NCBI GenBank assembly: GCA_002722055.1
Contig: PBKD01000014.1
Span: 204,533 to 268,532 of the forward strand
Origin: Rhodospirillaceae bacterium
Lineage (GTDB): Bacteria; Pseudomonadota; Alphaproteobacteria; SHVP01
DNA: 64,000 nt
Reading direction: 5' to 3'
Shown here piece after piece: positions 49,512 to 59,484 of the stretch (the first letter of the stretch is position 1; every line of letters begins with the position of its first letter). A program made the position numbers and the translations under genes. Under the pieces are notes generated by a model. The model was not told the DNA's origin. It ran no database searches and was given only the letters and a program-made list of their open reading frames with translations.

Positions 49512-50071
49512 TGGTAAAATTAGATAAAATATATACGCGTGGAGGTGATAAAGGCCAGACATCTCTGGTTGGGGGTAAAAGAGTCTCAAAGAATAATGAT
49601 AGAATAATTACCTGTGGAAATGTAGATGAAACAAACAGTATTATAGGACTAGCGATTATTAGCGCTTCTCCAAAAATAAGAAAAATACTCCTAAGAATTC
49701 AAAATGATCTTTTTGATCTCGGTGCAGATATAGCAAACCCTGATGAAAAAGATAAATCTGCTCTAAGAATAATTAGTAATCAAGTAAATGAATTAGAGAG
49801 GGATATAGATGATATAAACAGTTTTTTAAATAATTTATCATCTTTTGTTCTTCCTGGAGGATCCTTGACTTCATCCTATTTGCACCTGGCAAGAACAGTT
49901 TGCAGGAGAAGCGAGAGGTCTTTTGTTAAATTAGCTGATAAATATGAAGCTAATCCATGTTCCCTTCAGTATCTAAATAGACTATCAGATCTACTTTTTG
50001 TCATGGCAAGATATGAAAATGAAAAAGGGAAAATTGACATATTATGGCAACCTGGGGGAGATAGGACCTAA
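49511..50071 (+). CDS. PduO-type ATP:cob(I)alamin adenosyltransferase
   Basis: MVKLDKIYTRGGDKGQTSLVGGKRVSKNNDRI...CGNVDETNSIIGLA...FVLPGGSLTSSYLHLARTVCRRSERS. Confidence 0.96.
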   Translation: MVKLDKIYTRGGDKGQTSLVGGKRVSKNNDRIITCGNVDETNSIIGLAIISASPKIRKILLRIQNDLFDLGADIANPDEKDKSALRIISNQVNELERDIDDINSFLNNLSSFVLPGGSLTSSYLHLARTVCRRSERSFVKLADKYEANPCSLQYLNRLSDLLFVMARYENEKGKIDILWQPGGDRT

Positions 50072-50198
50072 ATATTATCTAAATTATTAAATAGGATAAT
50101 TGACTTATGTGGATTATTGCTTAATTTCTAATTATAAATGAAGTATATAAATTTAACCTAATCTTCTAGGATTATATAGGTATCTAAAGGAGAAAATT

Positions 50199-50948
50199 AT
50201 GAAGGTGCTTGTAGCTGTAAAAAGGGTAGTTGATTATAATGTTAAAGTAAGAGTTAAGTCGGACAATACAGGTATCGAATTAACTAACGTTAAAATGTCT
50301 ATGAATCCTTTTGACGAAATAGCAGTAGAAGAGGCAATCCGACTTAAAGAAGCAAATAAAGTCAGCGAAATAATTATTGTATCAATTGGCCCTAAACAAA
50401 GCCAAGAGACGATCAGAACAGCACTAGCTATGGGTGCAGATAGAGGAATTCTAATAGAGACAGAATCCGAAATACAGCCTTTGTCTGTTGCAAAACTTCT
50501 TAAAGAAGTATGTGATCAAGAAAAGCCAGAACTTGTAATTTTAGGCAAACAAGCAATTGATGATGATGCAAACCAAACAGGGCAAATGCTCTCTGCTCTT
50601 CTTAATTGGTCTCAAGGCACGTTTGCGTCCAAATTAGAAATTGAAGAAGATAAATTGTTAGTTACTCGTGAAATAGACGGTGGTCTTGAAACCCTAAAAT
50701 TAACTATGCCATCAATTATTACAACTGATTTGAGACTTAATGAACCTAGATATGCATCTTTACCAAATATAATGAAAGCAAAGAAAAAACCTATCGAGGA
50801 AAAAAAACCAGAGGATTTTGGTATTGATATTTCACCTAGACTAACAACACTCAAGGTTATTGAACCACCAAAGAGAGAGGCAGGTGTAATGCTTGAATCT
50901 ATTCCACAACTTGTTGATAAACTTAAAAATGAAGCAAAGGTAATTTGA
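50199..50948 (+). CDS. etfB: electron transfer flavoprotein beta subunit
   Basis: [28 protein letters not shown]...[19 protein letters not shown]...[20 protein letters not shown]. Confidence 0.97.
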   Translation: MKVLVAVKRVVDYNVKVRVKSDNTGIELTNVKMSMNPFDEIAVEEAIRLKEANKVSEIIIVSIGPKQSQETIRTALAMGADRGILIETESEIQPLSVAKLLKEVCDQEKPELVILGKQAIDDDANQTGQMLSALLNWSQGTFASKLEIEEDKLLVTREIDGGLETLKLTMPSIITTDLRLNEPRYASLPNIMKAKKKPIEEKKPEDFGIDISPRLTTLKVIEPPKREAGVMLESIPQLVDKLKNEAKVI

Positions 50949-51889
50949 TGACTAGTTTGATATTAGCTGAACATGATAATAAAAATATTAAAGCACCAAC
51001 TTTAAATACAATCGAAGCTGCAAAAAAATTTGAAGAAGACATTCATGTTGTTATTATTGGAAGTAACTGTAAGTCTGCAGCTGATGGTGCATCTAAAATA
51101 GAAGGTGTGTCAGAAGTCTTAATTGTCGATCATGATAAGTTTTCGAACCAACTAGCTGAAGATATTACACCTATAATTGTAAATCTAGCTGATAAATATA
51201 ATTTTATTTTAGCTCCCGCTGATACATTTGGAAAAAACATCATGCCTAGAGTCGCGGCACTTCTTGATATAGCACAGGTATCTGATGTAATTTCTATTGA
51301 ATCAAAAGATACTTTTGTAAGACCTATTTATGCTGGCAATGCATTTGCCACAGTTAAGTCATCGGATAAAAAAATAGTTATTACTGTAAGAACAACAGCA
51401 TTTGAAAGTGCTAAGGCTTCTGATAATACAGCTAATATAACTAATATTGAATCATCAGGTAATAATTCTCTTTCAGCATTTGTTGGACAAGAATTAAGTA
51501 AATCCGAAAGACCTGAGCTTACTAGTGCAAGAATAATTATTTCTGGTGGTAGGGGGATGCAAAGTGGTGATAATTTCCCTATGTTAGAAAAAATTGCTGA
51601 TAAACTTGGGGCTGCAGTCGGAGCAAGTAGAGCGGCAGTTGATGCTGGGTTTGTTCCTAATGATTACCAAGTTGGGCAGACGGGCAAAATAGTAGCCCCA
51701 GACTTGTATATTGCTGTTGGAATATCAGGTGCAATACAACATTTAGCTGGAATGAAAGATAGCAAAGTAATAGTTGCAATAAACAAGGATGAGGAAGCAC
51801 CTATATTTCAGATAGCAGATTATGGTGTAGTAGGTGACTTGTTTAAACTTATACCAGAACTAGAAAAAGAATTAGAAATTAATAAGTAA
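50945..51889 (+). CDS. etfA: electron transfer flavoprotein alpha subunit
   Basis: [105 protein letters not shown]. Confidence 0.98.
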   Translation: MMTSLILAEHDNKNIKAPTLNTIEAAKKFEEDIHVVIIGSNCKSAADGASKIEGVSEVLIVDHDKFSNQLAEDITPIIVNLADKYNFILAPADTFGKNIMPRVAALLDIAQVSDVISIESKDTFVRPIYAGNAFATVKSSDKKIVITVRTTAFESAKASDNTANITNIESSGNNSLSAFVGQELSKSERPELTSARIIISGGRGMQSGDNFPMLEKIADKLGAAVGASRAAVDAGFVPNDYQVGQTGKIVAPDLYIAVGISGAIQHLAGMKDSKVIVAINKDEEAPIFQIADYGVVGDLFKLIPELEKELEINK

Positions 51890-51915
51890 TTTTAGATTAG
51901 ATTCAGGATAGCATT

Positions 51916-52791
51916 ATGACAATAAAAGAAATAGGTATTATTGGAAGTGGTCAAATGGGTGGAGGTATAGCTCATGTATCTGCTCTAGCAGGATTCAAAG
52001 TAAAATTACTTGATATAAATAATGAACTTCTTGAGAAAGCTACAAGCTTAATTAATAAAAACCTGATGAGACAAGTTTCAAAAGGAAAAATATCTAAGGA
52101 GCAACTAGAATCAGCAATTAGCCAAATAAGCACAACTCTGCAATATAAAGACCTATCAGATTGTGATTTAGTTATAGAAGCAGCTACAGAAAATGAAGAG
52201 ACCAAACTAAAAATTTTTAAAGATTTATGCAAAGTTATTTCAAAAAAATGTATTATTGCAACAAATACATCTTCTATATCAATCACAAGATTAGCATCTA
52301 GCACAGATAGACCCGAGAAATTTATCGGGATGCATTTTATGAATCCTGTTCCAATAATGGAATTGGTTGAATTGATTAGAGGAATAGCAACAAACAATGA
52401 AACTTTTACAGAAATACAAAACTTAACAGTTTCTCTTGGAAAGAAATCTGCAGTTTCTCAGGATTTCCCTGCATTTATAGTTAATAGAATCCTTCTACCC
52501 ATGATAAACGAAGCAGTATACACATTATACGAAGGAGTAGGTTCAGTAGAAGCAATAGATACGAGTATGAGATTAGGAGCTAATCACCCAATGGGGCCTC
52601 TTCAGTTAGCAGACTTTATAGGCTTGGATACTTGCTTAGCAGTGATGCAGGTACTTTACGAAGGTCTTGCTGACTCAAAATATAGACCATGCCCTCTACT
52701 TGTTAAATACGTAGAGGCAGGGTGGCTCGGCAAAAAGACAAATAAAGGATTCTATGATTATTCTCAGGAAGTACCTAAGCCTACAAGATAA
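51916..52791 (+). CDS. hbd: 3-hydroxybutyryl-CoA dehydrogenase
   Basis: EIGIIGSGQMGGGIAHVSALAGFKVKLLDIN...MHFMNPVPIMELVELIRG...GANHPMGPLQLADFIGLDTCL. Confidence 0.95.
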   Translation: MTIKEIGIIGSGQMGGGIAHVSALAGFKVKLLDINNELLEKATSLINKNLMRQVSKGKISKEQLESAISQISTTLQYKDLSDCDLVIEAATENEETKLKIFKDLCKVISKKCIIATNTSSISITRLASSTDRPEKFIGMHFMNPVPIMELVELIRGIATNNETFTEIQNLTVSLGKKSAVSQDFPAFIVNRILLPMINEAVYTLYEGVGSVEAIDTSMRLGANHPMGPLQLADFIGLDTCLAVMQVLYEGLADSKYRPCPLLVKYVEAGWLGKKTNKGFYDYSQEVPKPTR

Positions 52792-52861
52792 TTTTTTTTA
52801 TTGTTTCACTATTGGAATAATTTAATTACAATATTAATTTTCTAATATTACTTATAATAAG

Positions 52862-54259
52862 ATGGCAGATAAAGAAAATAAAAAAAAATTAATGTGGGGT
52901 GGACGTTTTACTGAGAACCAAGATACAGTCCTATCAAAAATTAATTCTTCAATAGATTTTGATAAAAGACTTTATAAACAAGACTTAAATGCTTCAGTAG
53001 CTCATTGTGAGATGCTGATGCAACAAAAAATAATAACCGCTCAAGATGGTAAAAAAATATTAATTGGTTTGAGTCAAATTTTAGATGAAATAGAAAATAG
53101 TAATTTTAAGTTTAGCAATGACCTTGAAGATATTCATACGCATATAGAATCTCGATTAAGTGAAATAATAGGGGACACTGCTGGTAGACTTCATACCGCT
53201 AGATCAAGAAACGATCAAGTTGCCACAGACCTTAGACTTTGGATAAGGCAATCTATAGATGATATACAAATATTAATAAAGGAAATACTTAAATCTTTAA
53301 TCAAACAAGCTGAGAATAATATTGAAACTATAATGCCAGGCTTTACTCACCTACAAACAGCTCAACCAATAACATTTGCCCATCATTTATTGGCTTACTT
53401 CGAAATGTTTAACCGAGATATCTCAAGATTTCAGAATTGTAAGGATATTTTAAATGAATCACCTCTTGGATCAGGCGCTATTGCTGGCACAGCATTTAAT
53501 ATTGATAGAAACTATACTTCAAGAAAATTAGGTTTTGAACGACCAATGATGAATTCTATAGATGGCGTATCAAGCAGAGATTTTGCTGTAGAATTTATTT
53601 CATGTTGCTCAATAAACTCCATGCATCTGTCAAGACTTTCTGAGGAAATAGTAATTTGGATGAGTGAGCCTTTTAGTTTTATAAAACTATCTGATAGTTT
53701 TTCAACTGGATCTTCAATGCTTCCACAAAAACGTAACCCAGATGCAGCAGAGTTAGTTAGAGCAAAGTCAGGAAGAATAATTGGTGATTTAAACACACTA
53801 TTAATAATGCTTAAAGGCTTGCCACTTGCTTATTCAAAGGACTTGCAGGAAGATAAAGAAGCTGTTTTTGATGCTTATGATACTCTAAAAATATGCCTAA
53901 TAGCGATGAAAGGTATGATTGATAACATTTCAGCAAATAAAGAAAAAATGCTTCACTATGCTAAGGGTGGGTTTTCTACCGCAACTGACCTAGCTGACTG
54001 GCTAGTTATTAACTTGAATTTACCATTTAGAGATGCTCACGAAACAACTGGTAGGATAATTAGATTAGCTGAAAAATCTAATAGAACATTAGGAGAAATT
54101 TCTTTAGAAGAACTAATCAAAATTAATCCAAAAATTGATGAAAGTATAAAAGATGTCCTCAGTGTTGAGAACTCTGTTTATTCAAAATGCAGTTTTGGAG
54201 GGGCATCTCCAAAAAAAATCAAAGAGGCATTAGTTTTAGCTAAGGAAAGAATTGAATGA
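52862..54259 (+). CDS. argH: argininosuccinate lyase
   Basis: LMWGGRFTENQDTVLSKINSSIDFDKRLYKQDLNASVAHCEML...GSSMLPQKRNPDAAELVRAKSGRIIGDL. Confidence 0.97.
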   Translation: MADKENKKKLMWGGRFTENQDTVLSKINSSIDFDKRLYKQDLNASVAHCEMLMQQKIITAQDGKKILIGLSQILDEIENSNFKFSNDLEDIHTHIESRLSEIIGDTAGRLHTARSRNDQVATDLRLWIRQSIDDIQILIKEILKSLIKQAENNIETIMPGFTHLQTAQPITFAHHLLAYFEMFNRDISRFQNCKDILNESPLGSGAIAGTAFNIDRNYTSRKLGFERPMMNSIDGVSSRDFAVEFISCCSINSMHLSRLSEEIVIWMSEPFSFIKLSDSFSTGSSMLPQKRNPDAAELVRAKSGRIIGDLNTLLIMLKGLPLAYSKDLQEDKEAVFDAYDTLKICLIAMKGMIDNISANKEKMLHYAKGGFSTATDLADWLVINLNLPFRDAHETTGRIIRLAEKSNRTLGEISLEELIKINPKIDESIKDVLSVENSVYSKCSFGGASPKKIKEALVLAKERIE

Positions 54260-54378
54260 GATATATAACTTTAATCATTTTCTTTTTTTTCTTAATGATG
54301 ATGGGGTTCTCTTATGGTTGTGGAAAAAAAAATAATATTAAGAGCTCTTCTATTGAAGAAATTATATTTATCTTATAA
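54256..54378 (+). CDS. small putative lipoprotein, LptM-like (40 aa)
   Basis: Manual translation MRYITLIIFFFFLMMMGFSYGCGKKNNIKSSSIEEIIFIL*; ATGA overlap with argH; argH-[LptM-like]-lysA synteny; lipobox is weak. Confidence 0.55.
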   Translation: MRYITLIIFFFFLMMMGFSYGCGKKNNIKSSSIEEIIFIL

Positions 54379-54395
54379 TCATGATATTTTGAAAA

Positions 54396-55658
54396 ATGGA
54401 TTATTTTAATTATAAAAAAGGAATACTTCACGTTGAAAATTTATCTATTGAAAGTTTAGCAAGTTCAATAGAAACCCCATTTTATTGTTATTCATCATCT
54501 TCAATGCAAAAAAATTACAATGAACTTTCTAGTACATTACATGGCTTGAATGCCTCAATTTTTTTTGCAATTAAAGCAAATAGTAATCTTGCAATAATTA
54601 AATTATTTTCTGATCTAGGAGCAGGAGCTGACGTTGTATCGGAAGGAGAAATTATAAGGGCTCTAAAAGTAGGTATTCCAAATAAAAAAATTATTTTTTC
54701 AGGTGTTGGAAAAACAAAAAGAGAAATTGCTTTTGCTCTAGATAAAGATATTCTTCAAATTAATATTGAGTCAGAATCAGAATTAGAATTAATTAATCAA
54801 ACTGCATCAGAACTTTATAAAAAAGCTAATGTAGCTTTTAGAGTTAATCCTGATATTGAAGTCAATACGCATGAAAAAATAACCACGGGTAAAAAAGAAA
54901 ATAAATTTGGTATTCCTTGGCCTGATGCGAGAGAAATTTTTATTAAAGCAAGTAAAATGAATAATATAAATGTCATTGGACTCGCTATTCATATTGGATC
55001 TCAATTACTAGACTTAGATCCATTAGAAAAGGCATTCAAAATAGCTATGCAGGCAACCAATGAATTATTAGATTTAGGTATCAATATAAAAAATATTGAT
55101 TTGGGTGGAGGCCTGGGAGTCAATTATGTTAACGAAACACCTCCAAAGTTTACTGAATATGCTGAAATAATAAAAAAAAATATAGATTATAAAAATATCA
55201 ACATTTTTATAGAACCAGGCAGACGCTTAGTAGCTGATGCAGGCATACTAGTCACAAAAGTAATACACAGAAAAAATAATGGCGCAAAAAACTTTCTCAT
55301 TGTTGACGCTGCTATGAATGATCTCCTCAGGCCTACTTTGTATGACGCAATACATAAAATACAGCCCATTCAAGAGAAAAAATTTATAAATAAAAAATTA
55401 TTTGATATAGTTGGGCCAATTTGTGAAAGTGGAGATATTTTGGCTAAAGATATAGCGTTAGGAGAAATATTACCAGATGAAATTTTGTCCATAAATACTG
55501 CTGGAGCTTATGGAGCTGTAATGTCTTCAAATTATAACTCTAGACTATTAATACCGGAAGTCTTAGTCCATGATGAGGACTTTTCAATTATAAGGAAAAG
55601 GCCAACTTATGATGAAATGTTAAAGAGTGAAAATCTTGCCAAATGGCAAAGCTTATAG
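54396..55658 (+). CDS. lysA: diaminopimelate decarboxylase
   Basis: ETPFYCYSSSSMQKNY...IFFAIKANSNLAIIKLFSDLGAGADVVSEGEIIRALKVGI...HIGSQLLDLDPLEKAF...DLGGGLGVNY...GPICESGDILAKD. Confidence 0.97.
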   Translation: MDYFNYKKGILHVENLSIESLASSIETPFYCYSSSSMQKNYNELSSTLHGLNASIFFAIKANSNLAIIKLFSDLGAGADVVSEGEIIRALKVGIPNKKIIFSGVGKTKREIAFALDKDILQINIESESELELINQTASELYKKANVAFRVNPDIEVNTHEKITTGKKENKFGIPWPDAREIFIKASKMNNINVIGLAIHIGSQLLDLDPLEKAFKIAMQATNELLDLGINIKNIDLGGGLGVNYVNETPPKFTEYAEIIKKNIDYKNINIFIEPGRRLVADAGILVTKVIHRKNNGAKNFLIVDAAMNDLLRPTLYDAIHKIQPIQEKKFINKKLFDIVGPICESGDILAKDIALGEILPDEILSINTAGAYGAVMSSNYNSRLLIPEVLVHDEDFSIIRKRPTYDEMLKSENLAKWQSL

Positions 55659-55663
55659 TTTAT

Positions 55664-56194
55664 TTATCTTAGTGAACCTACAAAGGGCAGTTCTCTGAAA
55701 TAATGAGCATAATCTAAGCCATAACCTACAACAAATTTATCTGGACAATCAAACCCAATAAAATTAGCTTCAATTTGTACCTTTCTCTTTCCGGGCTTAT
55801 TTAAAAAAACACATAGATTGACTGATAGAGCTCCTCTATCTGATAAAATATTTTTCGCAAAAGCTAGCGTCCTGCCTGACTCCAAAATATCATCAACTAA
55901 TAAAATAGATTTATTTTTAACAATTTCATCAATATCTTTTTTAATTTCAACATGACCAGAACTTTCTGTTGCAGATCCATAACTACTTAATGTTAAAAAA
56001 TCAATTTGTGGAGTTGCTCCTGATCTATGCAATGATCTTATTAGATCTGCTGAAAATACAAAACTTCCCTTTAATATAGAAATTAATAAAAAATCAGTTC
56101 CTATTGATTGAGTGATTTCATATGCAAGCCTATCTACTCTATCCTGAATTTGTTCAGCAGAAAACAAAGTCTCTATATCAGCTTTAGGCCTCAT
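55664..56194 (-). CDS. hpt: hypoxanthine phosphoribosyltransferase
   Basis: LISILKGSFVFSADLIRSLHRSGATPQIDFLTLSSYGSATESSG...ILLVDDILESGRTLAFAKNIL...FVVGYGLDYAHYFRELPFVGSL. Confidence 0.96.
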   Translation of the reverse strand: MRPKADIETLFSAEQIQDRVDRLAYEITQSIGTDFLLISILKGSFVFSADLIRSLHRSGATPQIDFLTLSSYGSATESSGHVEIKKDIDEIVKNKSILLVDDILESGRTLAFAKNILSDRGALSVNLCVFLNKPGKRKVQIEANFIGFDCPDKFVVGYGLDYAHYFRELPFVGSLR

Positions 56195-57153
56195 TCAAAA
56201 ACTTTCTTTAATTTTGCCGCTTTCTCTTTATTAATTTTTCTTCCTGATGAAGCTTGTGATTTGTTATTCTCTATTTGTTCGTCTTTTTTTTCATCCTCAA
56301 CATTTACGTTCTGATCATTAACTTTGAACCTAACTAAAATATTATTAATCTCCGAGGGTATGTCGGCTATTACAAATTCATATTCAAAATTAGATCCTGA
56401 TCCTAAATCTTCAACTGGCGAAGGAAAATCGCTTATAATTATTTCTTTTTGATTATTGTCTAAAATTACTACTTGTAAAATTGATGGAACCTGTAACCTG
56501 ATTGATGATTGATTTTCAACAATTCCTGTAACTACTAGATTTGATACCGAGTCAATGATTTGTTCTGTTGGTATAGGAGGAGCGATATATAATCCACCAG
56601 AAGAAATTGAATCAATGTTCCCAATATCAACATATGGTAAGTCATATAATTTCTTAAATAATGGGTATTTATATATCTTCTTAACATAAGATAACTCAAA
56701 AAAACTTTTTGAAGGCGGCCATATTTCTAATATTCTACCTCTGTTTAATAGTAATGCTAAAATTATTACACAAATTAGTGATATAAGAACTAACAGTTTA
56801 ACTATCCTACCAATTAAACCTCTCTTCTTTTTTCCCTTTTTTGGTGAATCAACTTCATCTTCATCTTCGTCTTCGTCTTCGCCTTCGCCTTCATCTTCAT
56901 ATTCATCTTCGTCTTCATCATAATCATCATCAGATGATGGTTTGCCCCTAGATACGCCTGAAGATTGATTAATTTCATCTAAAGATGGCACTTCAATATC
57001 ATCGTCAAATTCTTCTGAGGAAGCCTCATCATCGGGAGGTCTTTCGGTCCAAGTATGTTTACATCGGACACACCTCAGCCTTCTTCCATTAGGGATTAAT
57101 ATATCCCTAAGGACTTCATACTTGGTATCACAGCTCGGACAGGTTACAATCAT
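56191..57153 (-). CDS. MJ0042-type zinc-ribbon, acidic-linker, single-TM protein
   Basis: MIVTCPSCDTKYEVLRDILIPNGRRLRCVRCKHTW; acidic repeat DEDEYEDEGEGEDEDEDEDEVD, then KKGKKKRG and TM, then periplasmic-like domain. Confidence 0.9.
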   Translation of the reverse strand: MIVTCPSCDTKYEVLRDILIPNGRRLRCVRCKHTWTERPPDDEASSEEFDDDIEVPSLDEINQSSGVSRGKPSSDDDYDEDEDEYEDEGEGEDEDEDEDEVDSPKKGKKKRGLIGRIVKLLVLISLICVIILALLLNRGRILEIWPPSKSFFELSYVKKIYKYPLFKKLYDLPYVDIGNIDSISSGGLYIAPPIPTEQIIDSVSNLVVTGIVENQSSIRLQVPSILQVVILDNNQKEIIISDFPSPVEDLGSGSNFEYEFVIADIPSEINNILVRFKVNDQNVNVEDEKKDEQIENNKSQASSGRKINKEKAAKLKKVFE

Positions 57154-57343
57154 ATATAGACACCATAGATATAATCACCGAATCCTTATAGGGGTTTGGG
57201 AAGGTTAAGACAAGCTTCGCTAAAAGAATGTCTTAGCAGATATTAGACTAATTTATTAGGAAAAAGCATAAAATGTTAAAAAAAATATTTTTGGTCAGCT
57301 ATTATTACCTTTTTAAATTTAATTTCAAAGGAAAATTATCAAA

Positions 57344-57994
57344 TTGATTAAACTATCTAAAATTTCATTAAATTACGGCAATAATACTGATATATTAAAA
57401 GATCTGGATCTTAAATTAGAATCTGGATCATTTCATTTCTTAACTGGTCCAAGTGGTTCAGGGAAATCTTCACTTCTAAAGTTACTTTTCCTCGGACATT
57501 TACCTTCGTCAGGAAAATTAAATATTTTTGGTAAAAATGTATCAGATATCTCAAATACTGAATTGCCAATATTAAGAAGAAAAATAGGAGTAGTTTTTCA
57601 AGATTTTAGGTTATTAAATCATTTAACAGTAATTGAAAATGTAGCCTTACCTTTACAAATTGCCGGAGCACGTAAAGTAGATATTAAGGATCATGTTAAT
57701 GAGTTAATTTCGTGGGTTGGTCTAAGTGATAAAATTAATTCATTACCAAACACTTTATCTGATGGAGAAAAACAAAGAATTTCTATTGCTAGAGCAGTAA
57801 TTGGTAGGCCAAGTTTATTACTTGCGGATGAGCCAACAGGAAGTATTGACTCCGATCAAGGCAATAAAATTATGTACCTCTTTGAAGAATTAAACAAAAT
57901 CGGAACTACTGTAATAATCGCAACACATGATAATGCTTTAGTTAACGAATTTAATTATCCAAAATTAAACTTGATTGATGGTAAAATTAATTGA
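57344..57994 (+). CDS. ftsE: cell division ATP-binding protein
   Basis: LTGPSGSGKSSLLKLLFLG...LRRKIGVVFQDFRLLNHLTVIENVALPL...LSDGEKQRISIARAVIGRPSLLLADEPTGSID; TTG start. Confidence 0.95.
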   Translation: MIKLSKISLNYGNNTDILKDLDLKLESGSFHFLTGPSGSGKSSLLKLLFLGHLPSSGKLNIFGKNVSDISNTELPILRRKIGVVFQDFRLLNHLTVIENVALPLQIAGARKVDIKDHVNELISWVGLSDKINSLPNTLSDGEKQRISIARAVIGRPSLLLADEPTGSIDSDQGNKIMYLFEELNKIGTTVIIATHDNALVNEFNYPKLNLIDGKIN

Positions 57995-58901
57995 AATGAG
58001 TAAAAAGAATAATTTCAAAGGACGTATATCAAGAATCTACTCATTCAGAAGAAGACCACCCTTTTTTTTATTCTCGTTAGTAACTTGTATGATTTTCCTT
58101 ATGGGTATCAGTTTTTATTCAGGAATTTATGTTGATTATAAATTAAATACATTAGAACAAAAATTTAAAGGATCTTTAACTATACAGATTCCTGGAATTT
58201 ATGGAAAAACTAAAGAATATCATGCCAATCAATTAGGTAAGGTAATAAATCTAATTAAAGAAAATCCAAAAATTTCAAAGTATAATGTAATTACTGACCA
58301 AGAAGCTATTTCTTTACTTGAGCCATGGCTAGGCAAAGATAACCTTCCAAAAGATATAATCATACCTACTATAATTGATCTTAGAGTCAAACAATTAAAA
58401 GAGTTTAATATTATTCAAATAGAAAGAAAATTAAAAAAAATCTCTCCATATATTAAAATTTTGAAAAATTTCGAATATATTCAATCAAATTTAAGAACAA
58501 TTAAAACAATTAAGATAATTGTCTTTACAATTGTTTCAATCACATTTTTAAGCCTGGTATTTATTATAGTTACTTCTGTTAAAACAAATATAAGTTTAAA
58601 TTATAGCACTATTGAAATTCTGCATCTTATAGGGGCCCGAAAAAACTATATTGCCAAAGAATTTATAATTCAAAATCTAATAATGGGATTGTCTACAACT
58701 ATTATTGGGTTATTTTTTAGTTTTTTATGTATAATTTTTATAGGATCTGTATATTTTGAGAATTTCTACTTTGATTTAATTGAAGCAACATTTAAATTGA
58801 AATACTTATTCTTTGTATTGTTTTTAACAGTAGTTATACCTTTTTTCTATTGTCTGATTACTTACCTCACTGTTGTAAACAATTTAAAAAAACTACCATA
58901 A
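57975..58901 (+). CDS. ftsX: cell division permease
   Basis: Follows and overlaps ftsE; four-TM FtsX-like topology; IEILHLIGARKNYIAKEFIIQNLIMGL. Confidence 0.9.
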   Translation: MMVKLIEMSKKNNFKGRISRIYSFRRRPPFFLFSLVTCMIFLMGISFYSGIYVDYKLNTLEQKFKGSLTIQIPGIYGKTKEYHANQLGKVINLIKENPKISKYNVITDQEAISLLEPWLGKDNLPKDIIIPTIIDLRVKQLKEFNIIQIERKLKKISPYIKILKNFEYIQSNLRTIKTIKIIVFTIVSITFLSLVFIIVTSVKTNISLNYSTIEILHLIGARKNYIAKEFIIQNLIMGLSTTIIGLFFSFLCIIFIGSVYFENFYFDLIEATFKLKYLFFVLFLTVVIPFFYCLITYLTVVNNLKKLP

Positions 58902-58902
58902 T

Positions 58903-59484
58903 ATGAAAAAATTTTTTATAACTTCTACTTTAGGTCTTTTATCATTTCTGGCAATTTGGTCAGGGGGGCTTTTATATTTCATATTTAATTATAATCAAGA
59001 AGAAACCCCAACAGATATACGGGTTGATGGAATTGTTGTTTTTACTGGCAGCTCTGGAAGAATAAATGAAGGCATAAATTTACTTGAAAAAGATAAAAGT
59101 AAATTTATGCTGGTAACAGGTGTAAATGAATCTAGTTTAATTAATACAGAAAATTGGATAAAGTCAAAAACCTCTATGTATTCATGTTGCATTGAACTTG
59201 AAACAAAAGCAATAAATACTGTCGGTAATGCTAAGGAGACAATTAAGTGGGTTAATAAGTATAATTTGAAATCAATTCGTCTAGTTACATCTAGTTACCA
59301 TATTTTAAGAAGTGAAATTGAATTAAAAAAAATTGCACCAGAGAGTTTAATAATAATTAAACATCCAATCCGGTATTCTACTGAAAAAATATCATTTCAA
59401 AACTTAGTATCATATCTAATGCTTATCTCAATTGAGTATTCTAAATTTATTATTTCACTTATTGTTCTGAGGTTAGGCTATTAA
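58903..59484 (+). CDS. YdcF/SanA-family (DUF218) protein
   Basis: DGIVVFTGSSGRINEGINLLEKDKSKFMLVTGV...ETKAINTVGNAKETIKWVNKYNLKSIRLVTSSYHILRSEIELKK. Confidence 0.9.
   Translation: MKKFFITSTLGLLSFLAIWSGGLLYFIFNYNQEETPTDIRVDGIVVFTGSSGRINEGINLLEKDKSKFMLVTGVNESSLINTENWIKSKTSMYSCCIELETKAINTVGNAKETIKWVNKYNLKSIRLVTSSYHILRSEIELKKIAPESLIIIKHPIRYSTEKISFQNLVSYLMLISIEYSKFIISLIVLRLGY

Noticed and set aside
51972-52397. 141-aa - strand ORF
   Set aside because: Antisense within hbd, whose coding evidence is decisive.
53512-53796. 94-aa - strand ORF
   Set aside because: Antisense within argH; no domain.
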